A stretch of 35,890 nt of DNA. Origin: Liminaster sp045576355 (GTDB lineage: Bacteria > Bacteroidota > Bacteroidia > Bacteroidales > UBA3663). The notes beneath the pieces are model-generated. The model saw only the letters and a list, made by a program, of their open reading frames with translations, had not been told where the DNA came from and searched no databases. The stretch covers positions 1-35,890 of the forward strand of contig JAZNGG010000003.1 of assembly GCA_045576355.1 (NCBI GenBank). The letters are read 5' to 3'. Positions 1 through 9,033 of this stretch are shown here, one piece after another. The translations under genes were made by a program, and so were the position numbers. Every line of letters begins with the position of its first letter. The first letter of the stretch is position 1.

Positions 1-109
1 TACACAAAAAATATACAAAAAAAGACACCAATATTGAGGGTTTTTTTTTGGGTAGTTTTTACTTTCGAGATTTTGTAAAACATTGATTATCAGCACATAA
101 GCGAAGAGC

Positions 110-137
110 GAAAAAAGAAAAAAGAAAAAAGAAAAAA
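110..137. repeat. (GAAAAAA)4 tandem repeat downstream of nfo
   Basis: Four perfect copies of the 7-mer GAAAAAA lie 17 to 44 bases beyond the nfo stop codon. On the nfo strand this reads as a run of T-rich units, which could contribute to transcript ending, but no GC-rich stem precedes it. Such a homopolymeric tandem repeat is prone to slippage, so its copy number may vary between strains. Function is unknown. Confidence 0.7.
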
Positions 138-153
138 GTAACGAAAAACGCAT

Positions 154-990
154 TTACAGGCTTCTCAGCCACTCGATCTCTTGCTTCCACAGCGACTCAT
201 CGGGAGTCTCCAGGATGATGGGCAGCTCATCAAAGCGTGAGTCGTGCATAAACCGAGAGAAAAACTCTGTGCCTAAGGCTCCTTTGCCCAAAGACTCGTG
301 CCGATCTACGCGAGAGCCACACTCGCGCTTGCTGTCGTTGAGATGTATGCCACGCAGATAGCGAAAACCCACCTCGCGGTCAAACTCCTCGAATGTCTCA
401 TGATAGCCCTTTTCGGCCGCAAGGTCATAGCCCGCTGCCATCGTGTGACAGGTGTCAATGCAGACACCGACCCGGCTCTTGTCTGTGACTCCGGCGATGA
501 TGCGAGCAAGGTGAGCAAACCGATAGCCCACGTTGGAGCCTTGACCGGCCGTGTTTTCGATGACTGCAGTGACGCCGCGAGTGGCAGAGAGCGCCTCATT
601 GATGCTCTCAGCGACGCGATCGAGACAGGCTTCCTCAGAGATCTGTCTGAGGTGTGAGCCGGGATGAAAGTTTAAGAGGGTGAGCCCTAACTGCTCACAT
701 CTGTGCATCTCGTCGATAAACGCATTTCTCGACTTCTCCAGGCCTACGGCATCGGGTGAGCCCAAGTTGATGAGGTAACTGTCATGGGGCAAGACAAACT
801 CCGGTCGGATCCCCACCTGGGGCAATGCGGCATGAAAGGCTGTGATGCTCTCCGCAGAGAGAGGTTTACTGACCCACATCTTCTGATTTTTGGTAAACAG
901 AGCAAAGGCGTTTGCTCCGATGGATTGGGCCGCCCATGGGGATTTTTCTACGCCCCCGGAGGCACTGACATGTGCTCCTATGTATTTCAT
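154..990 (-). CDS. nfo: Endonuclease IV (AP endonuclease)
   Basis: 278-residue endonuclease IV, the zinc-dependent TIM-barrel enzyme that cuts the backbone 5' of abasic sites in base excision repair; cytoplasmic. The family's metal-site motifs are all visible: GAHVSASGG near the N-terminus, NFHPGSH, ENTAGQG, CIDTCHT, HLNDSK, DRHESLGKG and ILETPDE at the C-terminus. Length is normal for the family (about 280). It is transcribed divergently from dsbD across a 165-base gap; a TATATTTG -7 element on the minus strand at 1050-1043 lies about 50 bases before the ATG. Nothing in the gene looks damaged. Assignment is secure from the motifs. Confidence 0.96.
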   Translation of the reverse strand: MKYIGAHVSASGGVEKSPWAAQSIGANAFALFTKNQKMWVSKPLSAESITAFHAALPQVGIRPEFVLPHDSYLINLGSPDAVGLEKSRNAFIDEMHRCEQLGLTLLNFHPGSHLRQISEEACLDRVAESINEALSATRGVTAVIENTAGQGSNVGYRFAHLARIIAGVTDKSRVGVCIDTCHTMAAGYDLAAEKGYHETFEEFDREVGFRYLRGIHLNDSKRECGSRVDRHESLGKGALGTEFFSRFMHDSRFDELPIILETPDESLWKQEIEWLRSL

Positions 991-1042
991 ATTTAGATTA
1001 CAATTTGCTCGTTTTAAAAATTTGTTTTATCGCTTTCTGCTG

Positions 1043-1050
1043 CAAATATA
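1043..1050 (-). promoter_or_regulatory. Candidate -7 element for nfo
   Basis: Minus-strand TATATTTG matches the Bacteroides -7 consensus TAnnTTTG. No good TTTG box is seen about 20 bases upstream, so only the -7 half is supported. It lies back-to-back with the dsbD promoter. Confidence 0.5.
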
Positions 1051-1058
1051 ACATTAAA

Positions 1059-1090
1059 TTTGTTTTTTACCCTCCATTTTGCTAAATTTG
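1059..1090 (+). promoter_or_regulatory. Bacteroides-type promoter for dsbD-mazG
   Basis: TTTG at 1059-1062, 20 bases, then TAAATTTG at 1083-1090, matching the TTTG / TAnnTTTG consensus of the Bacteroidota primary sigma factor. Predicted start near 1097 gives a leader of about 60 bases before the ATG at 1156. A TTG start at 1060 would lie inside this promoter, which argues against the longer reading frame. Confidence 0.7.
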
Positions 1091-1155
1091 CGCCAATATT
1101 TTTGCTTTGTTACGTCAAAATTTATCCGTACCGTCTAAATGCATTTATTTTAATA

Positions 1156-3141
1156 ATGAAGAAAATCATCTCATCGCTGACATTGTTTTTGTGTGCCTTG
1201 ACAGCGTGGGCACAGATGGTCAATCCGGTCACCTGGACGACCTCTTTGGAGGAGGGGGAGAATAACTCCTTGTCTATAGTTTTTAAAGCTACGATCGATG
1301 AGGGTTGGCACCTTTATGACACGCACACTCCGGCGGGTGGTCCTCAGCAGACCGAGTTTATATTTACGACGCTGGAGGGTGTCGAGCTCATGGGGACTCC
1401 CACCGTCACTGATGGTGTCGTCATCACCCATTTTGATGAGACTTTCGAGATGGAACTCTCATATTTCGAAAACTCTGTCTCTTTTAAGCAGGTGCTCAAA
1501 AAAACGGCAGATCAATTTAAGATCGGAGGAGAGATCCTTTTCATGAGTTGTAACGAGGGGATGTGTACTCCCCCTAACAGAGAGGAGTTTTCGCTGGGCA
1601 ATGTGCAAACGGCCACTGAGTCATCGTCAGCAGCCATCGCAGGGCGCAGCCCCTCAGCCCTTAACCCCCTCAGCCCTTCAACCAAAAGGGCGCAGCCTCT
1701 GTGGACTCCCGTCATTAGCGAGTTGAATGCGTATGGAGGTGATATAGCCAACGATGCCAATACGGAGTCTCACTCCGGCCTATACATCTTTTTAGCAGGG
1801 TTTATCGCAGGATTTATTGCGCTCATCACCCCGTGTGTGTGGCCAATGATCCCGATGACTGTCAGTTTCTTTTTAAAAAGAACTAAAGATCGGAAAAAGT
1901 CTATCCGTGATGCCTACACCTATGGCATATCGATCATTTTGATTTATGTCGTGTTAGGGTTGCTCATAACGGGCATCTTCGGGGCATCGGCGCTAAACAG
2001 CCTGGCGACCAATGCGGTGTTTAACATCATCTTCTTCCTGCTTTTAGTGGTTTTTGCCATATCATTTTTCGGGGCATTTGAGATTGCCCTGCCCGCTTCG
2101 TGGACCACAAAGTTAGACGAAAAGGCAGATTCGACGACAGGCTTTCTGAGCATTTTCTTCATGGCATTTACACTTTGCCTCGTATCGTTCTCCTGCACCG
2201 GTCCCATTATCGGCACACTGCTCGTAGAGGCTGCGACAAGCGGATCATATATCTATCCTGCCATCGGCATGTTTGGTTTTGCATTGGCCCTCTCCATCCC
2301 ATTTACACTTTTTGCCATCTTCCCGAGCATGCTCAAATCCATGCCTAAGTCAGGCGGTTGGCTCAATGCTGTGAAAGTTGTGCTGGGATTCCTGGAGTTG
2401 GCATTGGCTCTGAAATTCCTCTCTGTCGCAGACTTGGCTTACGGATGGGGCATCCTCGACCGGGAGACTTTCATCTCTCTCTGGATCGTCATTTTTGCGT
2501 TCCTAGGACTCTATCTGCTGGGCAAAATAAAATTATCTCATGACACAGACGACGACGGAGGTCATGTCTCCACGACTCGGATGATGCTCTCTCTCTGCTC
2601 ATTTGCATTTGCCATCTATATGATCCCGGGCTTGTGGGGCGCACCTCTGAAAGCAATCAGTGCTTTTGCTCCACCCATGAGCACACAAGACTTCAACCTA
2701 TACACTGAAAACGTAGAGGCTTCATATAACGACTTCGAAGCAGGCATGGCGGCAGCTAAAAAAAGCGGCAAGCCCGTCCTGGTGGATTTTTCCGGCTATG
2801 GCTGTGTCAATTGCCGCAAAATGGAGACAGCTGTGTGGACAGACGAAAAGGTCAAAAGCATCATCGACAATGAGTACATCCTGATCACTCTGATGGTGGA
2901 TGATAAAACCCCACTGGACTCACCCATTCAGATCGAAGAAAATGGAAAGAAGCGAACTCTGAAAACCATCGGTGACAAATGGAGCTATCTCCAGCGATAT
3001 AAATTTGGCGCCAATGCTCAGCCTTTCCACGTGCTGCTTGATGAGAATGGAAAGCCATTAGCCCCATCCTATTCGTATAATGAGGATATACCATCTTATA
3101 TAGAGTTTCTGCAAAGCGGCCTCAAGAAGTTTAATCAATAA
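1156..3141 (+). CDS. dsbD: Thiol:disulfide interchange protein DsbD
   Basis: 661-residue DsbD-type transporter that moves electrons from cytoplasmic thioredoxin across the inner membrane to periplasmic thiol proteins. A signal peptide (about residues 1-20, ending AWAQ) is followed by an N-terminal periplasmic domain with the cysteine pair SCNEGMC near residue 130, a multi-helix membrane domain with TPCVWPMIP (about 225) and SFSCTGP (about 345), and a C-terminal thioredoxin domain with GCVNCRK (about 549). I chose ATG 1156 because it begins the signal peptide and sits downstream of the promoter. The linker at about residues 159-181 is encoded by a copy of an intergenic repeat (see findings). 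mazG follows after 26 bases, probably in one operon. Confidence 0.93.
   Translation: MKKIISSLTLFLCALTAWAQMVNPVTWTTSLEEGENNSLSIVFKATIDEGWHLYDTHTPAGGPQQTEFIFTTLEGVELMGTPTVTDGVVITHFDETFEMELSYFENSVSFKQVLKKTADQFKIGGEILFMSCNEGMCTPPNREEFSLGNVQTATESSSAAIAGRSPSALNPLSPSTKRAQPLWTPVISELNAYGGDIANDANTESHSGLYIFLAGFIAGFIALITPCVWPMIPMTVSFFLKRTKDRKKSIRDAYTYGISIILIYVVLGLLITGIFGASALNSLATNAVFNIIFFLLLVVFAISFFGAFEIALPASWTTKLDEKADSTTGFLSIFFMAFTLCLVSFSCTGPIIGTLLVEAATSGSYIYPAIGMFGFALALSIPFTLFAIFPSMLKSMPKSGGWLNAVKVVLGFLELALALKFLSVADLAYGWGILDRETFISLWIVIFAFLGLYLLGKIKLSHDTDDDGGHVSTTRMMLSLCSFAFAIYMIPGLWGAPLKAISAFAPPMSTQDFNLYTENVEASYNDFEAGMAAAKKSGKPVLVDFSGYGCVNCRKMETAVWTDEKVKSIIDNEYILITLMVDDKTPLDSPIQIEENGKKRTLKTIGDKWSYLQRYKFGANAQPFHVLLDENGKPLAPSYSYNEDIPSYIEFLQSGLKKFNQ
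1632..1700 (+). repeat. Intergenic-type repeat copy inside dsbD
   Basis: Bases 1632-1653 match 4216-4238 except for one G, and 1679-1697 (CAACCAAAAGGGCGCAGCC) is the exact reverse complement of 3967-3985, both in the repeat-rich gap after mazG. Here the repeat is translated in frame as a Ser/Pro/Ala-rich linker between the DsbD N-terminal domain and its membrane domain. Confidence 0.7.
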
Positions 3142-3167
3142 TCACACTACATCAGGTATTTAACTCT

Positions 3168-3956
3168 ATGTCACACACTATAGAAGAGAAAAAAGAGGCA
3201 TTTGAACGGCTTTTGGACGTATTGGACACATTGCGCCAAAAATGCCCCTGGGATGCGAAACAAACCAATGAGAGTCTGCGTCCCAACACCATCGAAGAGG
3301 TGTATGAACTATGTGATGCTCTGCTCAAAAACGACAATGCAGAAATCAGAAAAGAGTGCGGGGATGTCCTTTTACATGTCTGTTTTTATGCAAAAATAGG
3401 CGAAGAAAAAGGGATGTTTGACATTGCTGATGTATGTAATTCTCTCTGTGACAAACTCATCTTCCGCCATCCTCACGTCTATGGCGATACTATAGCCGAA
3501 AGCGCCGGTCAAGTGTGTGAGAATTGGGAGCAGCTGAAACTCAAAGAAAAAGGGGGAAACAAGACGATATTAGCCGGTGTCCCTCAAACCCTCCCCTCGC
3601 TCATCAAGGCCTATCGCATCCAGGATAAAGCGAGAAATGCCGGTTTTGACTGGGAAAAACGGGAACAAGTATGGGACAAAGTGAAAGAAGAAATCAGCGA
3701 GTTTCAGGCAGAGGTGGCAAACATGGATCCGGAAAAGATGGAAAGCGAATTTGGAGACCTAATGTTCAGCCTAATAAATGCCGCCCGTCTCTATAAAATC
3801 AACCCCGACAATGCTTTAGAGCGAACTAATCAGAAATTTATTCGTCGCTTTAACTTTGTCGAAGAAAACGTTACAGCACAAGGCAAGAAGCTCAACGATA
3901 TGTCCCTTAATGATTTAGATGCACTATGGGATGAAGCAAAGGCTAAAGGGCTGTAA
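3168..3956 (+). CDS. mazG: Nucleoside triphosphate pyrophosphohydrolase MazG
   Basis: 262-residue MazG, a cytoplasmic enzyme that hydrolyses (d)NTPs to NMP and pyrophosphate and helps clear abnormal nucleotides. The hallmark start (LRQKCPWDAKQTNESLRPN) is present, then a first MazG domain with the metal-binding EEVYEL...ECGDVLLH helices, and a second with KEEISEF...EFGDLMFSL near residues 180-210. Two tandem domains and a length of about 260 are normal for the long MazG form. It begins 26 bases after dsbD and is probably cotranscribed. It ends in a repeat-filled gap with no obvious terminator. Confidence 0.95.
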   Translation: MSHTIEEKKEAFERLLDVLDTLRQKCPWDAKQTNESLRPNTIEEVYELCDALLKNDNAEIRKECGDVLLHVCFYAKIGEEKGMFDIADVCNSLCDKLIFRHPHVYGDTIAESAGQVCENWEQLKLKEKGGNKTILAGVPQTLPSLIKAYRIQDKARNAGFDWEKREQVWDKVKEEISEFQAEVANMDPEKMESEFGDLMFSLINAARLYKINPDNALERTNQKFIRRFNFVEENVTAQGKKLNDMSLNDLDALWDEAKAKGL

Positions 3957-4291
3957 GGGGCATGGGGGCTGCGCCCTTTTGGTTGAGAGGTTTAGGGGTT
4001 ACTCCCTTTGGTCGTGGGCTTCGCGTGCTGAAGGGGTTAGGGGTTGAGGAGTTGAAATAATAAACTTCTAAACTTTTAAACTTCTAAACCAAACAAATAA
4101 ACTTCTAAACCAAACAGGGGCTTTGCCCCAAGTGCTAAGAGCAAAGAGGAAAACTGAAAAATGAAAGGTGAAAGATGAAAGCAAAGCCATAGCCATCGCC
4201 ATCGCCATAGCCAAAAGCCATCGCAGGGGCGCAGCCCCCAAGCCATCGCCACTCCTATATTGAAACTTATAAACCAAAGTAATATATCACA
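3957..4291. repeat. Repeat-rich gap between mazG and the M13 peptidase
   Basis: This 335-base gap is made almost entirely of short repeats. 3967-3985 and 3997-4033 belong to a dispersed family with relatives in dsbD and at 30646-30682. 4045-4115 holds several copies of AAACTTCTAAAC, two of them extended to AAACTTCTAAACCAAAC. 4117-4129 is a small perfect hairpin (GGGGC-TTT-GCCCC). 4140-4180 is purine-rich with GAAA-type units. 4183-4220 is a run of GCCATA/GCCATC hexamers, followed by a copy of the dsbD-type unit at 4216-4238. I see no protein gene and no clear TAnnTTTG promoter for the downstream peptidase. Confidence 0.75.
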
Positions 4292-6307
4292 ATGAAAAAA
4301 ATCTTTTTAGCTATGATTTGTACAGCAGCTCTGACAGCTTGTACTCAGAAACAACAAACATTTAACAGTGGCATCGATTATACCAATATCGACACTACGG
4401 CCCAGCCCGGCAACGATTTTGCACAATATGCTACAGGAAACTGGATTATCAAAAACCCTCGTCCCGAAGCATTTGCCAAATGGGGCAGTTTCGCCAAACT
4501 GGGTGATGACAACACTCAGATGATCAATGAACTTATCCAGGAGTTGGCATGCCAGGAAAATGAGACAGGATCTGCAGCACAGAAAATCGCAGATCTTTAC
4601 AAACTCTCTATGGACTCTGTAAGGCTCAACGCTGAAGGCGCCGCTCCCTTAAAACCCTACATCGAGAAAATCAATGCTCTCAAAACCCGCAAAGAGTTTA
4701 TCGACTATGCAGCATCTGAAAAGGACAATCTTTTCTTTGGCATATATATCGGTGCCGATGAAAAAAACAGTGCGATGAATATCGTTAACCTTTATCAGGG
4801 CGGCCTCTCTTTGGGTGACGAAAAGTACTACTTAGGCACCGACGAGCAAACTACTAAGATCAGAGAGGCATATAAGCAGTATATCATCGACCTCTTTACC
4901 CTCGCCGGATACAACGAAAAGGAGGCCAACAAAAATATGCAAACCATCTTGAAACTCGAAACCGAGATGGCTAAAGTTACGGTCAGCAAGGTAGATCTAC
5001 GCATCCCAGAGAAAAACTATCATAAAATGACCGTCGAAGAGCTCTCTAAAATGACCAAATTTGACTGGAATAACTATTTTAAACAATACGGCTATGAGGC
5101 AACTACCGAAGTTGTGGTCGGGCAACCTACTCCGATCGCCAAAGGTTGTGAAATCCTCCAGACAGCTTCTTTGGATGATCTTAAAACCCTCTATATCTGG
5201 CGCACTATCCGTGGCGGTGCTTCGCTGCTGAGTGATGCATTTACTGACGCATCTTTCAGATTTAACCAAGTGCTTACAGGGGCAAAAGAGCAACACCCAA
5301 GATGGAAACGCTCTGTCAATCGCGTGGATAATGCCCTCAGCCAACTCGTTGGGCAAATCTATGTGAAAAAATATTTCCCTGAGGAGAACAAAACACGTAT
5401 GTTAGAGTTAGTGGCCAATCTGAAAGAGGCTCTTGGTGAACGCATTATGGCTCAGACCTGGATGTGCGATGAGACCAAACAGGTAGCCATGGAAAAACTC
5501 GCCACTTTTTATGTAAAAATCGGTTACCCCGACTCTTGGGATGATTTTTCAGCCCTCAGCATTGACCCGGCTCTTTCTCTTTATGACAATATGGTAAATA
5601 TCGGGAAATTTGACTGGCAGCTGGACAAAGAAAAACATTATAACAAACCGGTTGACAAAACCGAATGGCTGATGCCATGCCAAATGGTCAATGCATATTA
5701 TAATCCTACGACCAACGAAATTTGTTTCCCTGCAGCAATCCTCCAGTACCCCTTCTTCTCCATGGAAGCTGATGACGCAGCAAACTATGGTGCCATCGGT
5801 GTCGTAATCGGCCATGAAATGACACATGGGTTCGATGACCAGGGTCGTCAGTATGACAAGAATGGTAACCTCGCAGCATGGTGGAAGCAAGAAGACATCG
5901 ATGGATTCCAGATACCGGCTCAAAAACTTGTAGCTCACTTTGACTCACTGAATGTCCTCCCCGACCTGAAAGCCAATGGTGCACTCTGCCTGGGAGAAAA
6001 CATCGCTGACCATGGAGGCATTAAGGTAGCCTTCGAAGCACTCAAAAAGTCAATGAATAAGAACCCTCTCCCGACAGACAACGGATTTACCCCCGAACAA
6101 CGCTTTTTCCTGGCTTATGCCAACGTTTGGGCAGGTCAGACCACTGAGGATATGATTCGCTATCTCACTACAATCGATGTACACTCCATACACTTCCTCC
6201 GCATCAATGGCACATTGCCTCACATCGATGCCTGGTATGACGCTTTCGATGTAAAAGAGGGTGATGCACTCTATATCCCTAAAGAGCAACGTGTTAACAT
6301 CTGGTAA
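4292..6307 (+). CDS. pepO: M13-family metallopeptidase lipoprotein (PepO-like)
   Basis: 671-residue zinc endopeptidase of family M13 (neprilysin/PepO/endothelin-converting-enzyme type). The N-terminus is a lipoprotein signal with lipobox LTAC, so the protein is probably tethered to a membrane facing the periplasm or surface. The catalytic region holds HEMTH (about residues 508-512) in the family context VIGHEMTHGFDDQG, then ENIADHGG, which supplies the third zinc ligand. NAYYNP, used in substrate binding, precedes it. The C-terminus ends in VNIW, typical for bacterial members. Length matches the family. It probably degrades peptides; a role beyond nutrition cannot be read from the sequence. 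It stands alone. Confidence 0.93.
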   Translation: MKKIFLAMICTAALTACTQKQQTFNSGIDYTNIDTTAQPGNDFAQYATGNWIIKNPRPEAFAKWGSFAKLGDDNTQMINELIQELACQENETGSAAQKIADLYKLSMDSVRLNAEGAAPLKPYIEKINALKTRKEFIDYAASEKDNLFFGIYIGADEKNSAMNIVNLYQGGLSLGDEKYYLGTDEQTTKIREAYKQYIIDLFTLAGYNEKEANKNMQTILKLETEMAKVTVSKVDLRIPEKNYHKMTVEELSKMTKFDWNNYFKQYGYEATTEVVVGQPTPIAKGCEILQTASLDDLKTLYIWRTIRGGASLLSDAFTDASFRFNQVLTGAKEQHPRWKRSVNRVDNALSQLVGQIYVKKYFPEENKTRMLELVANLKEALGERIMAQTWMCDETKQVAMEKLATFYVKIGYPDSWDDFSALSIDPALSLYDNMVNIGKFDWQLDKEKHYNKPVDKTEWLMPCQMVNAYYNPTTNEICFPAAILQYPFFSMEADDAANYGAIGVVIGHEMTHGFDDQGRQYDKNGNLAAWWKQEDIDGFQIPAQKLVAHFDSLNVLPDLKANGALCLGENIADHGGIKVAFEALKKSMNKNPLPTDNGFTPEQRFFLAYANVWAGQTTEDMIRYLTTIDVHSIHFLRINGTLPHIDAWYDAFDVKEGDALYIPKEQRVNIW

Positions 6308-6318
6308 TAAAAATTTTT

Positions 6319-6339
6319 AACCGATGATTTTGGTCGGTT
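6319..6339 (+). terminator. Weak hairpin after the M13 peptidase
   Basis: AACCGA (6319-6324) pairs with TCGGTT (6334-6339) around a 9-base loop, 12 bases after the stop codon. No T-run follows, so it is a poor intrinsic terminator and may only protect the 3' end. Confidence 0.35.
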
Positions 6340-6377
6340 GAAGATTAAAAATGTATATTCAATAATTCGTTTAGGTT

Positions 6378-6409
6378 TTAGGGTGTGTCTGTTTTTTGGC
6401 ACACCCTAA
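6378..6409 (+). other. Perfect 10-bp hairpin just upstream of priA
   Basis: TTAGGGTGTG (6378-6387) pairs perfectly with CACACCCTAA (6400-6409) around a 12-base loop containing six Ts, ending 16 bases before the priA ATG at 6426. It overlaps a potential TTG start at 6396. No T-run follows the stem, so it is unlikely to be a simple terminator on the plus strand. Confidence 0.6.
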
Positions 6410-6425
6410 CTATTATGAAAAACAT

Positions 6426-8900
6426 ATGCCGCATTTTGTAGACCTGATACTTCCACTGCCTTTAACAACTGCTTTCACCTATCAACTCTCACAGGAACAA
6501 GTCTCTAAAGCTGCGATAGGGAAAAGAGCAATCGTCTCTTTTGGGAAGGCACACTATTATTCCGGAATAATTGTAAAAATCCATAACACAGCTCCCCTAA
6601 ACTATGAGGCTAAAGTAGTTATTGAAATTCCTGACGAACATCCTATAGTTCTAAGAGAGCAATTAGAATTATGGGCATGGATCGCACATTATTATATGTG
6701 TGCGAATGGCGAGGTCATGAAAGCCGCTCTACCATCCGGGCTTAAGCTGGAAAGCGAGACGATGATACAAATCAACGAGTTATATGAAGAAGACATTAAT
6801 CATCGACTCTCCAATGCTGAACAAGCGACACTGAACTTCATGGGGACGAAACCCATCAGCATCGGTGCTTTGGAAAAACTATCCGGGAAAAAAAATCTTC
6901 TGCCTGTCATACATCGACTTTTGCAATTAGAAGCAGTATTCATTGCCGAAAAAATCAAGCGCAAGTATCAACCCAAAAGCCAACGATACGTACGTCTATT
7001 AATTAAAAATCAAGGGGTCGATGCTCTTGAGCCAATATTCAACAGCCTTAAACGCTCAGCAAAACAGCAAGCCCTTTTTTTAAAATTGCTTGACTTAAGC
7101 CACTTCCTGCTGAAAGATAATCCAAACCAGGTCTCACAGTTGGATTTACTAAAAGCAGTAGGCTGTTCTCCGAGTGTTTTAAAAGAATTGGCTAAAAAAG
7201 GGATTATTGAGATTTACAATAAGCCAATAACTCATATCGATAATCCCCCGGTTTCTACGATCGCTCCTCTTTCTCCATTAACCAACGCACAAAATAAAGC
7301 ACTCAACGAAATACACCAAACTTTTAAAACTCATGCCGTTACTCTGCTGCATGGGGTCACATCAAGTGGGAAAACTGAAATATATACACATCTAATTTCC
7401 GAAACTATCAAACAAGGCAAAAGAGCCTTATTTATGGTTCCTGAAATTGCTCTGACTACTCAGCTTTGCGACAGACTTCAACGCGTTTTCGGGAATCGGA
7501 TGATCGTTTACCATTCCAAGTTAAGCGATGGTGAAAGGGTTAATTTATGGCAACGTCTTGTAAATGATCAAAACAACATTTGTCTAATCCTCGGTGTGCG
7601 CTCCTCTATCTTTTTACCCATAAAATCTTTAGGACTGATAATCATAGACGAAGAACATGAACCATCATTCAAACAACAAGATCCCGCACCAAGATATCAT
7701 GGCAAGAACGTAGCAATAATGCTTGCTAAACAGCATCAAGCCAACGTCCTTTTAGGATCTGCAACACCAAGTATCGAGAGTTATTATTTAGCACAACAAG
7801 GAAAATATGGATGGGTCACTCTCTACGAAAGATATGCCGGAATGCAATTACCCAAAGTATCTTTAATTTCACTCATTGAAGCTCGGAAGAATAATAGCTT
7901 ACAAGGTCCATTTTCACAAGAGCTTTTAAAGCACATCAATAACACTTTGCAAAATGGGAAGCAAGCCATGTTATTTCTAAACAGAAGAGGATATGCTCCT
8001 GTCTTAGAATGTCCTCGATGTGCATGGGTCCCCAAATGTCCTCGATGTGATGTGAGCCTAACATTGCATAAGGATAAAAGACGATTAGTATGCCATTATT
8101 GCGGATATGAACAAAATATCCCTAATAATTGCCCTATATGCCAATTCCAGATACTCCAACGACAAGGATATGGCACCGAACGAATTGAAGAAGAAATAAA
8201 ATCCCTGCTCCCCCTTGCCCATACAGCACGTATGGACACAGATACAACGCAAAATAAAAAATGCTACGAGCAGATCATAAAAGATTTTGAGATGGGGCGC
8301 AGCAATCTTTTGATAGGCACTCAAATGATAACTAAAGGCTTAAATTTTGACAGAGTCAGAACTGTCGGAATACTCAATGCAGACGCTATAATAAATATGC
8401 CTGATTTTAGAGCTCATGAACGTGCTTTCCAACTTATGGAACAAGTGGCAGGAAGAGCCGGGAGAAAAAACGAAACGGGAGAAGTCTATATCCAATGTTC
8501 AGATATAAAAAACAAAATATATAGACAGGTAATAGATCATAATTATTTAGGAATGGCAGAGGCTCAAATTGAAGATCGCCAAAAATATAACTATCCCCCA
8601 TTTTCAAGACTGATCGCAGTCTATCTTAAAGGGAAATATGAAGATCGAATTCAAAACTTATCTATACATTACGCTAACCTATTAACACAATGTTTTGGAA
8701 ATCAACGCGTTTTAGGTCCGGAAACGCCCGTAATCGGACGTATTAAGAATTTTTATATCAGAAAGGTGCTCCTAAAAATTGACAGGAACATTTCTCCGTC
8801 CGAAGTTAGAAACTCCCTTAAGACAATCCAACAAGAATTGCAACGCCTCCCAGACTTCAAGCAATCCATTTTCTACTATGACGTTGACCCTATAGGATAA
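6426..8900 (+). CDS. priA: Primosomal protein N' (replication restart helicase)
   Basis: 824-residue PriA, the 3'-to-5' DNA helicase that recognises stalled forks and reloads the replisome. The N-terminal DNA-binding domain begins with the typical VDLILPLPL. The helicase core has Walker A GVTSSGKTE (about residue 309) and a DEEH box (about 407); the zinc-binding insertion carries CPRCAWVPKCPRC (about 528) and further CxxC pairs; GRAGR marks motif VI. I chose ATG 6426 because PriA proteins begin directly with this sequence; a TTG at 6396 would add ten residues encoded within the upstream hairpin. Codon use is more AT-rich than dsbD. Assignment is secure. Confidence 0.96.
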   Translation: MPHFVDLILPLPLTTAFTYQLSQEQVSKAAIGKRAIVSFGKAHYYSGIIVKIHNTAPLNYEAKVVIEIPDEHPIVLREQLELWAWIAHYYMCANGEVMKAALPSGLKLESETMIQINELYEEDINHRLSNAEQATLNFMGTKPISIGALEKLSGKKNLLPVIHRLLQLEAVFIAEKIKRKYQPKSQRYVRLLIKNQGVDALEPIFNSLKRSAKQQALFLKLLDLSHFLLKDNPNQVSQLDLLKAVGCSPSVLKELAKKGIIEIYNKPITHIDNPPVSTIAPLSPLTNAQNKALNEIHQTFKTHAVTLLHGVTSSGKTEIYTHLISETIKQGKRALFMVPEIALTTQLCDRLQRVFGNRMIVYHSKLSDGERVNLWQRLVNDQNNICLILGVRSSIFLPIKSLGLIIIDEEHEPSFKQQDPAPRYHGKNVAIMLAKQHQANVLLGSATPSIESYYLAQQGKYGWVTLYERYAGMQLPKVSLISLIEARKNNSLQGPFSQELLKHINNTLQNGKQAMLFLNRRGYAPVLECPRCAWVPKCPRCDVSLTLHKDKRRLVCHYCGYEQNIPNNCPICQFQILQRQGYGTERIEEEIKSLLPLAHTARMDTDTTQNKKCYEQIIKDFEMGRSNLLIGTQMITKGLNFDRVRTVGILNADAIINMPDFRAHERAFQLMEQVAGRAGRKNETGEVYIQCSDIKNKIYRQVIDHNYLGMAEAQIEDRQKYNYPPFSRLIAVYLKGKYEDRIQNLSIHYANLLTQCFGNQRVLGPETPVIGRIKNFYIRKVLLKIDRNISPSEVRNSLKTIQQELQRLPDFKQSIFYYDVDPIG

Positions 8901-9033
8901 GATTCTTGACATTTGGAGATGACAACCGGAAAACAAAAAAAATAGTTTTTATCTATAAAAAGGAAAAATGACTTGAAAAGAATATGAATATTAAATAAAA
9001 TTCTTTTCTTCGCAGAAATAGATTTACCCACTC

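Noticed and set aside
1060..1155. Upstream TTG start for dsbD
   Set aside because: It begins within the -33 box and covers the -7 box; the signal peptide begins at ATG 1156.
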